The position numbers and the translations under genes were made by a program. A model generated the notes under the pieces. That model saw only the letters and a list, made by a program, of their open reading frames with translations, was not told the origin of the DNA and made no database searches. Of a stretch of 64,000 nt of DNA, positions 11,631 to 22,310 are shown in pieces; the first letter of the stretch is position 1; the number at the start of each line of letters is the position of its first letter. This stretch comes from Heterobilharzia americana (lineage: Eukaryota > Platyhelminthes > Trematoda > Strigeidida > Schistosomatidae), in the NCBI GenBank assembly GCA_944470555.2, contig OX104132.1, positions 5,713,755 through 5,777,754 on the forward strand. The letters are read 5' to 3'.

Positions 11631-12710
11631 TACGATATGAAGATGTCATATTTTAAGTGTTGAAATCGAAGCACTTGCATAGTTTTTTTACACATATAAA
11701 TTCACCAGTCAATACAATCTAATTAGAAAATAGTGAAGGGGAATTAGTGATGTTGGATTACAGAATATAAAAAAACAAGGCAGGAGTTTAGACGTTAGCG
11801 TCAACAAGAAACCTTCAGTTGGATGGCTGGGAACAAATACGATTAAGAATATTCCAACTCACCTCAAAAGTGTGATGGTGATATGCAGATGACACATTTA
11901 CTATGCTGAAATCAGAACAAATCCAAAGTTTTTCACACACATCAACTCAATAGTAGATCCAATCCAATTCACTTATGAATTAGAAAATGAAGAAGGAGAA
12001 TTGTCTATGTTGGATTACATAATTAAGGGGAGGGACGTGGAAGCTTAGATGCCAGTGTCCACAGGAAAACAACACATTGGAACAGACACTTAGATTTCAC
12101 ATCATTTCACCCTATATCAGTCAAAGTAGGCTTGATAAGATGGTTAAGTAGTCGGGTTACGAGTTTGGATTAGTAAAGTGGAAAGCGCAAATATGGATGT
12201 GAAATGCATCACAGAGAAGCTAATTCTTAATAACTATTCCCCGGAATTTATTAAAATGTTTATGAGAACAGATAAGAGAAAGAATGGTAATGTTATGGGT
12301 GATTGCAACATGCCTAAGAGGAAATTCAAATCCTCTCAAGTGCTGCCCAATAGGGTAATTCGCAAATGTTATGTAGAATTTTTAACAGTGCTGGCTGGGA
12401 TTAGGGTGGCATTTAAACCCACAAACTTGATCAAAGAGAAACTTTGCAGGCTAGAAGATCTAATAGAGTCATTAAGAAAAACAACCTAATCTATCAAACA
12501 CTATGTATTGAGGAATTTGAGGCTAAGTATGCAGGTTAAAGCAGCCGGTCTGGGTCAGTTAGAATAGAACACAAAAATTTAGCGAAATATACAGTGATAG
12601 ACCCTACTAAGTTAAATAATTTAGAGAAGAACTCGGTTGCCATTCTACATAAAGCAACCCATAATCACACTATACAGTAGTTAGGATAAGGTGACAATTC
12701 TAAGATAGAA
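11630..12710 (+). mobile_element. Penelope-like element remnant with GIY-YIG region
   Basis: A YADDTFTMLKSE motif at about 11892-11927 is the Penelope RT catalytic loop. The thumb, a linker (12178-12489) and GIY-YIG remnants follow. The linker contains VAFKPTNLI, and the nuclease remnant contains SGSVRIEHKNLAKY near 12560. A second, more decayed version of the catalytic-to-thumb segment lies just upstream (about 11640-11830). The two can be aligned at about 257-bp offset (GAATTAGTGATGTTGG at 11741 and GAATTGTCTATGTTGG at 11998). A 103-codon stretch of the linker is still open, but upstream stops make the whole inactive. Confidence 0.8.
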
Positions 12711-13190
12711 TACAGCTGGTTGGGCGGAGAAAGAGATTGATCACAGAATCCTTATTCATTGAATCCACACCTAACACATGTAACAGGAATGACTCACCAC
12801 ATGTTGGAGATATCTGGAAAATTTTACTACCAATAAAATAAATGAATAAACTGTTGGACTACATAAAGGAAGTTTGAAAGTCATATGATTAGCTTGAGAT
12901 ATGAATATAATCAACTAGTTCTTCTCGGCACGTCATCCAGTGAATTATACTGTGTCATTGTGTGCTGTAGCAATCAAATAACCCATCCATCCATCCAAAT
13001 CAACATAGGACCAGGGAATACCGCGTAATGGTCCGAGTTGATACACCTCATATCAGTACATCAAGTAAAAAGGCAGTGAACTGAAAGATGAAGATAAGAA
13101 AATTCAGTCAAAAGAAATATAAAGTACTAATAGAAAGAAAGGAAGAATGACAAAATGGTGAGATCCTGTATAGTATCGTTAAGATAAGGA
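12711..13190. other. Unassigned interval
   Basis: Contains a short CCAT repeat at about 12983-12996 and a purine-rich run near 13070-13150; no gene seen. Confidence 0.4.
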
Positions 13191-13194
13191 TAAT

Positions 13195-13765
13195 GTGTGA
13201 ACCCATATGCACCACTGACATCAGTTCTCAATCATATCACCTACAGTCTCCAACCACTGGTTTCTCTTGTCTCACGGACCTCAACCATCCAGTCTGCATT
13301 GCCCCACATGACTCAAACCAACAGTCAAACACTTCATACATTGATGCCATCTTTAAGTCTGACCGCCTGGAGCCTTTTTCCAGCCTGCACCTACTTCGGC
13401 CAACAGTGTGTGATGAGACAGTCAGCGACTAGGCATATGTAGCACATGTCCCTACCATCTCAGTCGATGAAAGTTCACAACCATATCAACTGACTTACCT
13501 CTTCTCCCCAAAACTCTAAGCCTGACTTCAGCGTTACTCACGTGGTGACACCACATAATACAGCCTATACTAGGGAGCCGACGGTGGTCAAACACCTGAA
13601 GCCTTCTCATGTCTTCCACCTTCAATGGCCATGTTTCACAGCAATACAGTAGAAGAGACCGGACTGCTGTGCAGTACACGCGACCCTTAACAGACAAACG
13701 GATATGACGGTGGCGCCACAGGTGGTGTAAGTTGGCAAAATTCATCCAAGCCTTTTGTATTCGTG
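13195..13765 (-). mobile_element. RTE-2 family retrotransposon, C-terminal fragment
   Basis: On the minus strand an open frame (13745-13452) reads as the region after the RT in RTE-like elements, with LHHLWRHRHIRLSVKGRVYC, LLLYCCETWPLK and VFDHRRL blocks. The frame continues in broken form to 13195. This family differs from the 46.9 kb RTE, whose equivalent block is LLYGSETWRVTK. Related fragments lie at 22.9, 28.8-29.5, 34.5-35.2, 42.0-42.6 and 58.2 kb. Clade membership is inferred from the block order only. Confidence 0.75.
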
Positions 13766-14770
13766 CAGAGATGTCTCACTGCGCTGTTCAGCCGGACAGT
13801 GTGGAGACGACTGTCAACTGGGATTCCAGTCTAGTAGTCAGCTTTCTGCACTAGTGCTTAATTCTCTGCCTTCACCTGCAAGACCACGAGAGCTGGCTGT
13901 CGAGTCTCCAGAAACTCGAAAGATGAATTTCGCGGTTTCACTAGACTGGTCAGCAGAGTTTACGTGAATACCCGCACTTGGATCCTGTATGCGGGTATTA
14001 TAAACACAGCACACATACATGGTCCGAGTTGCTAGAGTCTCGGCTAATGAAGCCTGCTGATCAATTTAACGGAGGGTGTGGACATTGAAGGCCCCGATGG
14101 GTAATTTGCAGTGCAGTTTAAGGCAACTACGGATGCCGTTCTGTGCATTCACATTGTTGCCAAAGGCTGCAGAGCTAGGAGAAATTGCAGATAATATAAT
14201 ATCGTTAATTGAGAGACGTGAAGGAAGATTAGAAGGTAGTGATGGAGGAGGTGGATAGCAGTCAGAAGAAACTTGAGTGGTGACAGAGTTGTGAGGGCGG
14301 TTGACACTTGCCGGATGCCCACACCGTGGAAGGCTATTTATTCTTAAGGTACCTGAAAGAGATTTGTGTAACCGCAGAGCCCATCGGACATCTACTCAAG
14401 GCCTGTCACATGTAGCCTATTGTGTATGGTTGTTTCGAACCTTTGCTGTTTTGGGACCGGATAATCTAGAAAGAAGCGACAAATGAACCAACACTGCTGG
14501 CCCGGCAGACTGTGGGTATGGTAGAGTGTGTTATTTTTTGGGCCGACCTTTTCTAACCCCCCCTCCCCTCCTTCCACTGAGAAGGCAGCATCAGCATGGC
14601 ACTGCTGGTCAGGTCATCCAAGGGAAACACCTTACTGCTGTCACACCCCATCCAGCTAGCAGCAGTACGACTTCGCCCTCAGATCCCTATCATGGTGTAG
14701 TCATTTACATCACGACAGTAACTGCTTTTCGTCTAACCACTAACCAACAGACCTTTCTGGTATGATAAGA
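13766..14770 (-). other. GC-richer tract beside RTE-2 fragment
   Basis: Base composition is visibly richer in G+C than the flanks, with a C-run (CCCCCCCTCCCCTCC at about 14558) and several open frames on both strands. One is minus strand 14020-13838 (MYVCCVYNTRIQDPSAGIHV). It contains an inverted GAATACCCGCA / TGCGGGTATT pair at 13963-14000. It is contiguous with the RTE-2 fragment on its 5' side in minus orientation, so it may be the 5' region of a related element joined by internal deletion. No family can be named. Confidence 0.35.
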
Positions 14771-14804
14771 CCTCGAGGGATCTAGTATTCCACCAGCTTA
14801 GCTC

Positions 14805-14890
14805 ATTGGGTCATTGTGATATGTAAGCCCGACCACCACATCAGGGTAGCAGCTATCGGTCGAGCTTCAAATCAACAATCTAGTATGGAA
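14805..14890 (+). repeat. tRNA-like sequence
   Basis: TTAGCTCATTGGG resembles a pol III A box, and GGTCGAGCTTCAAATC, about 60 bp downstream, loosely resembles a B box. There is no cloverleaf that closes, so this is a decayed tRNA-derived head and not a tRNA gene. Confidence 0.35.
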
Positions 14891-15039
14891 TTATTCTCTG
14901 CCATATTCCCCAAGTTTTCCTTTACGATAAGTTCATAGATAATATTTTGACATCACAGCTGGGTAGTTGAAAACACAACCCATCTACAAAAAATGTCAAC
15001 ATGGAATGTGCAGTTTGTCATCAGTTTGAAAATGTAATT

Positions 15040-15620
15040 TTGAGGTTTGTGGGAGTTTAGTGATTTTACAAGTTGGTATTCATCATGGACTGACATCTTG
15101 TGGAGGAACATCGACAATCTGGGAGAACTGGACATCACTGGATATGAGTGCGCTCTGTTGAGGAGTTCCATGCTAGGACGAAACAGCTATTCAGTGCTCC
15201 CAGGTTTCAAAATGTTCCTCCAAATGATGTCAGTGAGGCGATACCAACTTGAAAAATCACTAAACCCCCACAAACCTCAAAAGTGAATTGTAATAATGCT
15301 CAATGGTGAATGGATTCGAAAGGTGATTACCTAAGTTCCAACGAGAAGTCATGATCAGTGAAGAAAACCTAGTGGCCGTGAGAACACACACTCAACAATG
15401 ATTTGGCAAAATGAAACACTGGAATCCGACTCATAGGCTAGCTCAATGATATCGTGCTGGCCACGGAACCTGGGATTCTGGTTCTATTCCCTGGAGAGCG
15501 GAGTCAAGGGTGAGCGTTGCTGAGGAGTCTCATACTGCAACGAAACAGCTGTCCAGTGCTCCGAGTTTTTCAATGTTCCTTTAATCACTGTCAGTCCATA
15601 ATGAATACCAACTTGAAAAT
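15040..15620 (+). mobile_element. Hammerhead SINE, family B, two-hammerhead unit
   Basis: A hammerhead-derived block at 15149-15200 (TTGAGGA; ATT in place of GTC) is followed by the linker, the body (CAACGAGAAGTCATGATC near 15340) and a decayed tRNA-like head at about 15425-15510. A second hammerhead follows at 15514-15559. The two are about 365 bp apart on one strand. Flanking TTTGTGGGAGTTTAGTGA upstream and CAGTCCATAATGAATACCAA downstream are the family's outer sequences. This is the clearest two-ended copy on the plus strand. Confidence 0.75.
15514..15559 (+). ncRNA. Hammerhead ribozyme, family B (core intact)
   Basis: Stem I strand GCGTTG (15514-15519) is followed by CTGAGGA (15520-15526), a stem II region (15527-15541), GAAA (15542-15545) and stem III ACAG/CTGT with no loop. 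The GTC triplet ends at 15553 and stem I strand CAGTGC (15554-15559) closes the fold, with two G-U pairs. All conserved core bases are present. Stem II is weak, because only G-C and T-A pairs remain at its base. Type I topology, by analogy with schistosome S-malpha ribozymes. Activity is doubtful but testable. Confidence 0.65.
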
Positions 15621-16013
15621 TTATCATTTTATTTAAAGAATATTTTCCATTGTAGTTATTTTCAGTAGATTGGATGCATAATAAGATAGTGTCTATTTAT
15701 AACCTTTAGGGAGTTGTTCTAGTGCACCAACAGTCTGTTCCACGATGTTTTTCGGTTCAACGTAGACAACTTTTATGAAAAAATGAGGAAATATGTACAT
15801 TCAGTGTCTTTTGATACGAAGCCATGATGCTTCAGCTTTACGGTTGGCAACTTACTACGGAATGTTTTGATGAAAACCTAGCAATCAGTATTTTCAAATA
15901 TCCAACAGTCTTAAGTACAGTGAGGAAGAGTTAACACCGAGGACATATGGAAGTCTATCCTACTCAATCACAGGCTACTAAAATACTAATACATCTTTGT
16001 AGATCTAATAGTG
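15621..16013. other. Unassigned interval
   Basis: Nothing recognised between two hammerhead SINE copies. Confidence 0.4.
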
Positions 16014-16100
16014 TTGGAAGCAGTACCTACTGAAGAGTCTCATACTGGACGAAACAGTATTTTCTGATTCTCAGCTATCAGTGAAACCATTAACTGATGA
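16014..16100 (+). mobile_element. Hammerhead SINE fragment, family B
   Basis: CTGAAGA and GGACGAAACAG flank a three-pair stem II (GTC/GAC), so the upper core is kept. The stem III/cleavage region (CAGTATTTTCTG) is altered and lacks GTC. Only this portion of the element is recognisable. Confidence 0.55.
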
Positions 16101-16179
16101 GAAACAACGCGATTTTATCTCTTTGTTTGTAACTTCATCATAGTTGCTTTCTATGTGGGTTAAGAAACATGAATAACAC

Positions 16180-16400
16180 ATACAGTTCCGGCTTACTCGT
16201 CTTTACATTTAATTTACAACTGGTAGGCTACAAGTTCGAACCCAAATGCACCTATAGGGGTTTGGGCAGCCAAGTGGTATTATTCACTCTTATAGAACGG
16301 GTATATATTATTATCTACGGTATGAAAATGCTCAGGGCTGTGTAGAGGATTCCATTTTCAAAGTGAACATCACTCCTCCATAGAACTGGGGAATCCAAAA
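16180..16400. other. Possible decayed tRNA-like head
   Basis: AAGTTCGAACCC at about 16231 resembles a pol III B box, with GGTAGGCTACAAG just upstream. No A box or hammerhead could be aligned, so identity is weak. Confidence 0.2.
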
Positions 16401-16639
16401 CAAAACATTTATTTATTACTAGAACTGATCAGCTCAGATCTTTATTACGTTAACAGGGTAGGGTGGTATGAATTCATCTCATATTGACATTTTAAAAATC
16501 ACTGTTCATTGCTAGTCGGTTACTTTTCTGGAGGTTGGTTTTCCAAACTTCTAGAGAGAAACACTCCTAGGAATAATCTAATCCAGCATGAGAATAAATG
16601 GGCGCTGATGGTGTTAGATGTGAGGCACTGCGTTCCACT

Positions 16640-16820
16640 TCAGTCATCAAATAACAGCGTGTTCACCATGCAGCCTGACAGTCTTTAGCACCACCGATGT
16701 CAGATTTGAACCCATGCACTGTTGAGGAGTCCCATACGAGGACAAAACAGGTGTCCAGTACTCCTACTGTTTTCAACAGTTCTCCAAATGATGTCCATTC
16801 CATGATAATTACTAATTTTA
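16640..16820 (+). mobile_element. Hammerhead SINE, family B, degenerate
   Basis: The block at 16714-16762 has stem I GCACTG / CAGTAC and good stem II bases (GTCC / GGAC). It has TTGAGGA instead of CTGAGGA, and AAAA in place of GAAA, so it should be inactive. Tail CAAATGATGTCCATTCCATG follows. Confidence 0.7.
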
Positions 16821-17270
16821 AAGTTGAACTATACACACAAACCACTAATTGAATTTTTAAAAATAGCCACTTTCAACCACAACGCAGAAGTATTTTTCTT
16901 CTATTGTATTTCTCAAGAGATTATTAAACCTTAATCAAAATTTAGGAATTAGGTTTAATCATATTCAGGTACTAGTAAAGTACTCACTTAATTTTATGCT
17001 TTTTTTACCAACATCTTCCTCATATCCTTTTTCCTTATCCTCGTGCGTTATCGATTAAGTGAACATTGAACAAAGGAACGCCCATTAATTACAAAAGCGA
17101 AGCGATACAATTTAATAGTTATCGAACAGAACTCAAAGCTTACAACTCAAGTATTTAAATTTGTGTAATATCCATTACTGGAGTAAATATGATAGTGTCG
17201 ATATATCATGCACACGTACGATGAGAATGCAGATACGAGTATGTATTATAATGGCCATGTCTTGCATCTG
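16821..17270. other. Unassigned AT-rich interval
   Basis: Nothing recognised. Confidence 0.4.
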
Positions 17271-17765
17271 TCAATATGCCTCGAAATACTGAGCCCTCTA
17301 GCTTGGTGACCACATTGCGAAGATGAAGCATAGAATTCGTTCAACACCTGGGACTAGACAATATGAAATTGGTTGCTCTCCTGTGACCAGTCAATTTATG
17401 TAACCTGGCCCTGCAGGAGGTCAATTACGGCCCGAATAGCTCAATGATAACGCCGTTAACTACAACATTGAGTGATGCAGGTTTGAATCTTCCAGGGTAC
17501 GTCAATTCCATCGAGATTGCACATACACCCTGCTGACGAGTGCCAACAATCACGAAACCTAGGTTGAAGGTTTCACTGTCGATTGCCCTAAACCAATTAA
17601 CACCTGTCAATGTGCACCGCGATACTCAGCCTCATAACCTGGTGGCCACGTTGCAAGTACGACCGATCAAATACGGTCTGCGCTCATGATTAGACAACGT
17701 GAAGTTGGTTACCCTCCAGTGGCCAATCAGTATACTAACCATGTCTGTTTATCACTCAGAATCAA
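17271..17765 (+). mobile_element. Hammerhead SINE, family C, 1.5-unit tandem
   Basis: A tail fragment (17280-17400, with AGACAATATGAAATTGGTTG) is followed by a tRNA-like head (17429-17500: AATAGCTCAATGATAACGCC and GGTTTGAATC). A hammerhead (17526-17572) and a second tail (17610-17740, with AGACAACGTGAAGTTGGTTA) come next. The two tails are about 338 bp apart, so the insertion is a piece of a tandem array with that period. This agrees with the roughly 330-bp period known for schistosome hammerhead satellites. Confidence 0.75.
17526..17572 (+). ncRNA. Hammerhead ribozyme, family C (core intact)
   Basis: CTGACGA (17533-17539) is followed by stem II GTG...CAC with an eight-base loop (17540-17553), GAAA (17554-17557) and palindromic stem III ACCT/AGGT. 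The triplet before cleavage is GTT, which fits the NUH rule. Stem I (CCCTG against GAAGG) has two mismatches. Its stem II loop differs from families A and B. Inactive or weak as it stands, but the core is complete. Confidence 0.6.
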
Positions 17766-17860
17766 GGATTATTCTGATGACGAACTGCCAAACAGTTGCT
17801 AGTTCGAATCCTTTCACGACACAGATTTTCACTTCACCTTCAACCCTCACCGTGTACTTA
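17766..17860 (+). repeat. Right half of tRNA-like foldback element
   Basis: CTAGTTCGAATCC followed by GATTTTCACTTCACCTTCAACCCTCACC matches the right arm of the foldback element at 40026-40230. The left arm is absent here. Confidence 0.45.
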
Positions 17861-18225
17861 TAATACGAGTCTGTTGAACTACGCTTATCTCAGATAGTCA
17901 CAATGATAGTGTTTTTCAGTGAAAAGTAGTTGAATTGTTAGTGTTTGAGAATGTAAACAAAATATCATCAGACAGAACAGGCAAAATTGACTTATCTCAG
18001 TTCCCTTTTTTCTCTTTATTTACCAAAATATATAAAAATGAGAGGACTGATTGGAATCTCTGCATTAGAATCTGTACTCATAACTGAAGCAGGAGTGAAT
18101 TCGAAACTCGGAAAAGATGTCTGCTTTCATATATCTACTATGATCGTAAGGACTCAGCAAAGGTCTTTGATTCATGGTACTATAACTCTCATTTGTAGTA
18201 ATTTTTTGTAATCATGTGAGTTTTC
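17861..18225. other. Unassigned interval
   Basis: An open frame at 17987-18211 has no domain or splice support. Confidence 0.3.
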
Positions 18226-18340
18226 TAATTCTCTCTCTCTATTCCCATACATTTTTGTTCACTTCAATATCACTCATTTTCTATCAACCCACATTGTGAA
18301 TGCTGCTGTGAAGAATGACAGCCTGAATCGATAGTGCGGC
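18226..18340 (+). mobile_element. RTE-2 3' tail fragment
   Basis: TTCACTTCAATATCACTC, then CTATCAACCCAC and GCTGCTGTGAAGAATG, match the 3' untranslated end seen after the RTE-2 copies at 23.1, 35.1 and 58.4 kb. No coding part is present. Confidence 0.5.
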
Positions 18341-18620
18341 AAAATAACTGTATAAACAGTCATGTTTCCAACGAGTTTTCGACATCTTCCGGAGCAATAA
18401 ATCCTGCCTTCCTAGTTTTCTCTTTTGTGTCCCGCAGTAGTATAGGGACTATATTCCAGTTCCTGGTACTCATTGTTTTGCATCAAAAAATAATGGGATA
18501 CTGAGGTCTCCTCGAAGAAATTAGAACCTCTTTCAACAGAGACTGTTAAATCCATTGTTGCAAATCAGCGGAGGTAAATTTCAAAAGCTCAGGTCAGTGG
18601 TTATCTACAGATACGTTTAC
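18341..18620. repeat. Dispersed repeat Y, copy 1
   Basis: The stretch with CTTCCTAGTTTTCTCTTTTG and TATTCCAGTTCCTGGTACTC is related to 19840-20010 (CTAGCCTTCTCTCCTG, TATTCCAGTGATCAGTATTC). The function and family are not recognised. Confidence 0.4.
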
Positions 18621-19480
18621 GTCGTCCGTGAGACACATCACCACATTTAGTTGAAAGTTAACATGAGAAAAGACAAATCAATTAAATTAATAACACCTGG
18701 AGTCTTTAAATATGGTAATTCTGATAGAAGAGGAAATAAAGACAATTTAGTAGTAACCAATTCCCTAGAATAAGGGGCCTACATATGAGTGATTTTGATG
18801 TTGAACTTAATAGTTTTGACAGAATTGTTTACTTAGAAGTGAATAGTCAATCATCCACGCCATTTGGCATGTTGTTATATCACTTTCCGTCGGTCATTCA
18901 TGCTCTCGTGGAGAGATAGTTCATGCATCGAGATATATGGTTGCGATTCAAGAAATATATGATTCCTAACTGGTCTAATGCTTGTGGATACTTGATAAGT
19001 ACAACAACTCAGTGGTCGGTCTGTGTCTTTCCAGATCACTTGCAACGGCTTAGAAAGCAATAACGCTGCATCATATAATGATTTCTGTGAAGATAACGTG
19101 TAATACGTCTATGCTACTGTGATTAATTCTAAGCTAAATAGCCAAACGTAAAGCGGAGGTTTTCCTACACCTTTTATGTCAACGCTCAGATAATTCACAT
19201 ATTTCTGACTCGTCCTATTCTAATCGCCCTCAACTCTCTTCCCTATTGTTTCATACTCCAGTCAACACTATATTATAAGGAGATGAGTAGACTGGTTTAA
19301 AATTACCACAATTTCAGTGATGTTTATCCGCAGCAATACAACTTAATAGTGGTTAATAACGGGAACTTTTAGAATGAATCTCTCCACTCATTTCAACAAC
19401 TTAACATTATCATCGGTTATCAGTCCGATAAAATAAGTTTAAAACTAAAATATTTTCAGTAAGTCTTCAACTTCTTCCAA
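18621..19480. other. Unassigned interval
   Basis: No recognisable gene or repeat. Confidence 0.4.
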
Positions 19481-19835
19481 AAATTACTTCAAGAGGTGAT
19501 TCCCAAAGTTCCAATGGGAAGTCATGACCATTGAAACCAACCAAGTCGAACATGAGGACAGTTACTCAACGATGATAATGGATGTAGGCCGCGATATATC
19601 GTGAAATGACATGTGAAAGTAGGGACCGTTGGATTCCGACCGAATGGCTCAATGGTAATGTGCTGGCCACAGAAGTTGAAGACCCTGAGTTCGGTCCCTA
19701 GAGGGCGGGACTATGGGTGCGTACTGCTGCGGAGTTCCATACAAGAACGAAACAGCTGTGCAATGCTTTCAGGCGTTCAACGTACGTCTAAGTGATATCA
19801 GTCTACGGTGGATTCCAACCTAAAATCAACTGATA
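19481..19835 (+). mobile_element. Hammerhead SINE, family B
   Basis: The body (AATGGGAAGTCATGACC near 19516) is followed by a tRNA-like head at about 19636-19712 (AATGGCTCAATGGTAATG; GAGTTCGGTCCCT) and a hammerhead at 19718-19766. The core reads CTGCGGA (A6 to C), and the triplet is GTG, so it is inactive. The tail is short. Confidence 0.7.
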
Positions 19836-20015
19836 AATGTCCGCAAACCTCCAGATAGAATCCTTCTGAAACAGTAAATCTTACTTTTCTAGCCTTCTCT
19901 CCTGTATCTTTCATTAATGAGGAGAGAGTATTCCAGTGATCAGTATTCACTGTTGTGTGTCGAAGTACTGAAGTTGTAGAACGACACTTTAATAATTCAT
20001 TACCCATCAATTAAC
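19836..20015. repeat. Dispersed repeat Y, copy 2
   Basis: Diverged copy of the sequence at 18341-18620, abutting a SINE. Confidence 0.4.
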
Positions 20016-21834
20016 ATAAATTCCTTACCTCCAGTAATATCATTCGTTCATTTCATGGGGATGAAAGTGGTTCCAGTAAACTGCTTCGACAGATAACATG
20101 AAGAACCCTGAAGGTTCATGAAATCTATATAGAGCCTGATGTGAGAGAAGCATCTATCCACTTTAGTTAGAATATAATCCTATGAAACCGTAAGTAGGCT
20201 TATCGAGTACCTATGACAGTTATACGTAAGACATCCTCGTTCCATATAATATGATGAGGTAGATAAGTTACTAATATATTTTAGCAGATCACATCCAACA
20301 AAGGAATTCTTACATCAACTATAGAATTACAACACTTTCTCATCCATGAATTCGCTTGAAGCAAGAAGAAATATAGTAGTAGAACTAACCTGAGTGCATT
20401 TCATGGATTTTCCTCAGATGCTATTATGTTGACGATAAGAAATATATTATACAAATCGGTAAGCATGTTTCAATTGAAATGGAAGGTAGCAAAGGCTTAG
20501 ATTGATTGGAATTAATTTAGTTATTAAGACTACTCAAACGTTGACCATGTATACAGTGATAGAATGAATATTTCAAACAAGATAGCAAAGCCTGGTAGGG
20601 TATTGTATACAGTGTTGTTCTAGAACTGGTGGAAATAACATTGGGGCTAAGTGTAATAAAAGATTAAAGGATTTTTACTATATTGAGTAATAAAATGAAT
20701 GGAACTCATAAAATGAGAGTAGGCTTTGAAATAGACTAAAGAATACAGTGAAAAATTAAGCAGTAAGTGATAAGGCTATTAAATTTTTACACTTACATAT
20801 TCAGGAAACTAAATTTACCAATGTAAGGCAAGATTATCAACAATATGTAACTGTGTAAATAGATCAAGTTTGAGTCTTTCAATTGCAAGTATTTGAGAAA
20901 ACCACAAAATCTTAGTTTTCAGTTGTTTATCGACTACTTTGAATGATTTTAATGCATCGACTTTGCGTCCAACATGAAGCAAATGCCAAACGATTGCGCT
21001 ATATTAAACCCTATGAACCCGTATAACTTAGATTATTAGGAGGTATGATGAGAAATGCGTACAAGAATCTTTCTCACTGTCCTTCACCAAGTGCATATAA
21101 GTTGGTAGATACAAGTGAAGGTAACAAGATTTGGGAACTTATCCACTTTGAACTGTCTTAATGGGCATATAATGTGGTGCACACAGATTATTTTGGTGTC
21201 TGGATAGGTTGTATTTCAGTACAGCCATCAGTCTATGTTTCATTCATGTGACAATTTCCTCTTGTTTGGAAGCAAGATATGGATAGATAATCTATTTCAT
21301 CACTAAATAATTTCAGTATCCTTATCGAGTCATACGAAAAAATACATTCAGTGAAGAGTCACTCCTTTTAGATATGTTATTCTCAACCTGGACAGTCACT
21401 TATCCAAATTAGGTTTGCTTGACACTATAGAAGGTATGTTTCTAAAACCATTGAATTCAAAACTTGTTACGATTCTTAGAGACTGACATAAGAAGGATAC
21501 TTTATGTAGCTAGGGTCAAGTTAGTAGAAAACACCAATTTCGTATAATATCCTTAAGCTTCACTGAAGGTGAACGACAATGTAACATCCAACTGCATCTG
21601 AAAACATGAATGTACGTGTAGCCGCACCTGCATAGGGAACACTCATACATTCATATAAGTAAGGAAATCGGAGCGTATTCCAAAGAGGTTTCAAAAGAAA
21701 ATCAAATTACATGAACCTATGAACATAGGTAGTAGGCATCCAAGCTCTAAGATTGTAAGGTGTATCATTGAAATATGTCAGAGGATTTATGCTCCCTTAT
21801 CCCTGAGACCTTTTGATGTAACGTGTTGGGGATG
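20016..21834. other. Unassigned 1.8-kb AT-rich stretch
   Basis: No recognisable repeat, RNA or coding block. Probably intronic to the minus-strand gene whose exons lie at 22.3 and 37.2 kb or just beyond its 3' end. Confidence 0.4.
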
Positions 21835-22115
21835 TATTCTCAAATCTATCGAGTCCTTAGCCATTAGGAAGCTTCAGACACAATAATGTATTTACAGGTA
21901 ACCTGTCAACACAAAAAACCTTATCTGGTGAACTAAACTCTGGTTTTTATTGTTGATTTTGCCTCTTATTTCACTTTCCTACTTGGTCCCTCTTCATATT
22001 TTCCTCTTCTATCTTCTTTTAGACTTTCGTATGAACACTTGTGACTCGTATGTATGTGATTGGATTGTTCGAAATGGGTAGTGCAAATAAACTACATGAT
22101 TCAGACAAATGACTC
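21835..22115 (+). repeat. Dispersed repeat X, copy 2
   Basis: Diverged copy of the 3310-3700 repeat (TTTCCTACTTGGTCCCTC, GTATGTGATTGGATTGTTC). Confidence 0.45.
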
Positions 22116-22222
22116 TTTCTCATTGCTTTATCGCAGTTTATAAAGCACACACAAACACATACATGCACACAGAAATATCCCAGAAGACAGTTTTAGCCGT
22201 CAAAAATGTATATGTATAAATG

Positions 22223-22228
22223 TTTAAT
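22223..22228 (-). promoter_or_regulatory. Possible poly(A) signal ATTAAA
   Basis: On the minus strand ATTAAA lies about 83 bases past the stop codon of the terminal exon at 22551-22311. It is the commonest variant of the canonical hexamer. Confidence 0.35.
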
Positions 22229-22310
22229 ACTGTAGGGATTCTAAAGTTCAATACAAGCATGAATTTATATCATACACAAACACTCATAAATACAAACTGA
22301 AGTTCATCCC

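Noticed and set aside
14526..14600. G-quadruplex in the C-rich run
   Set aside because: The minus-strand G-run is a single long tract with only irregular neighbours; four evenly placed G-tracts are not clear enough to claim.
17526..17572. Claim of an active family C ribozyme
   Set aside because: The core is complete but stem I has two mismatches, so activity cannot be asserted.
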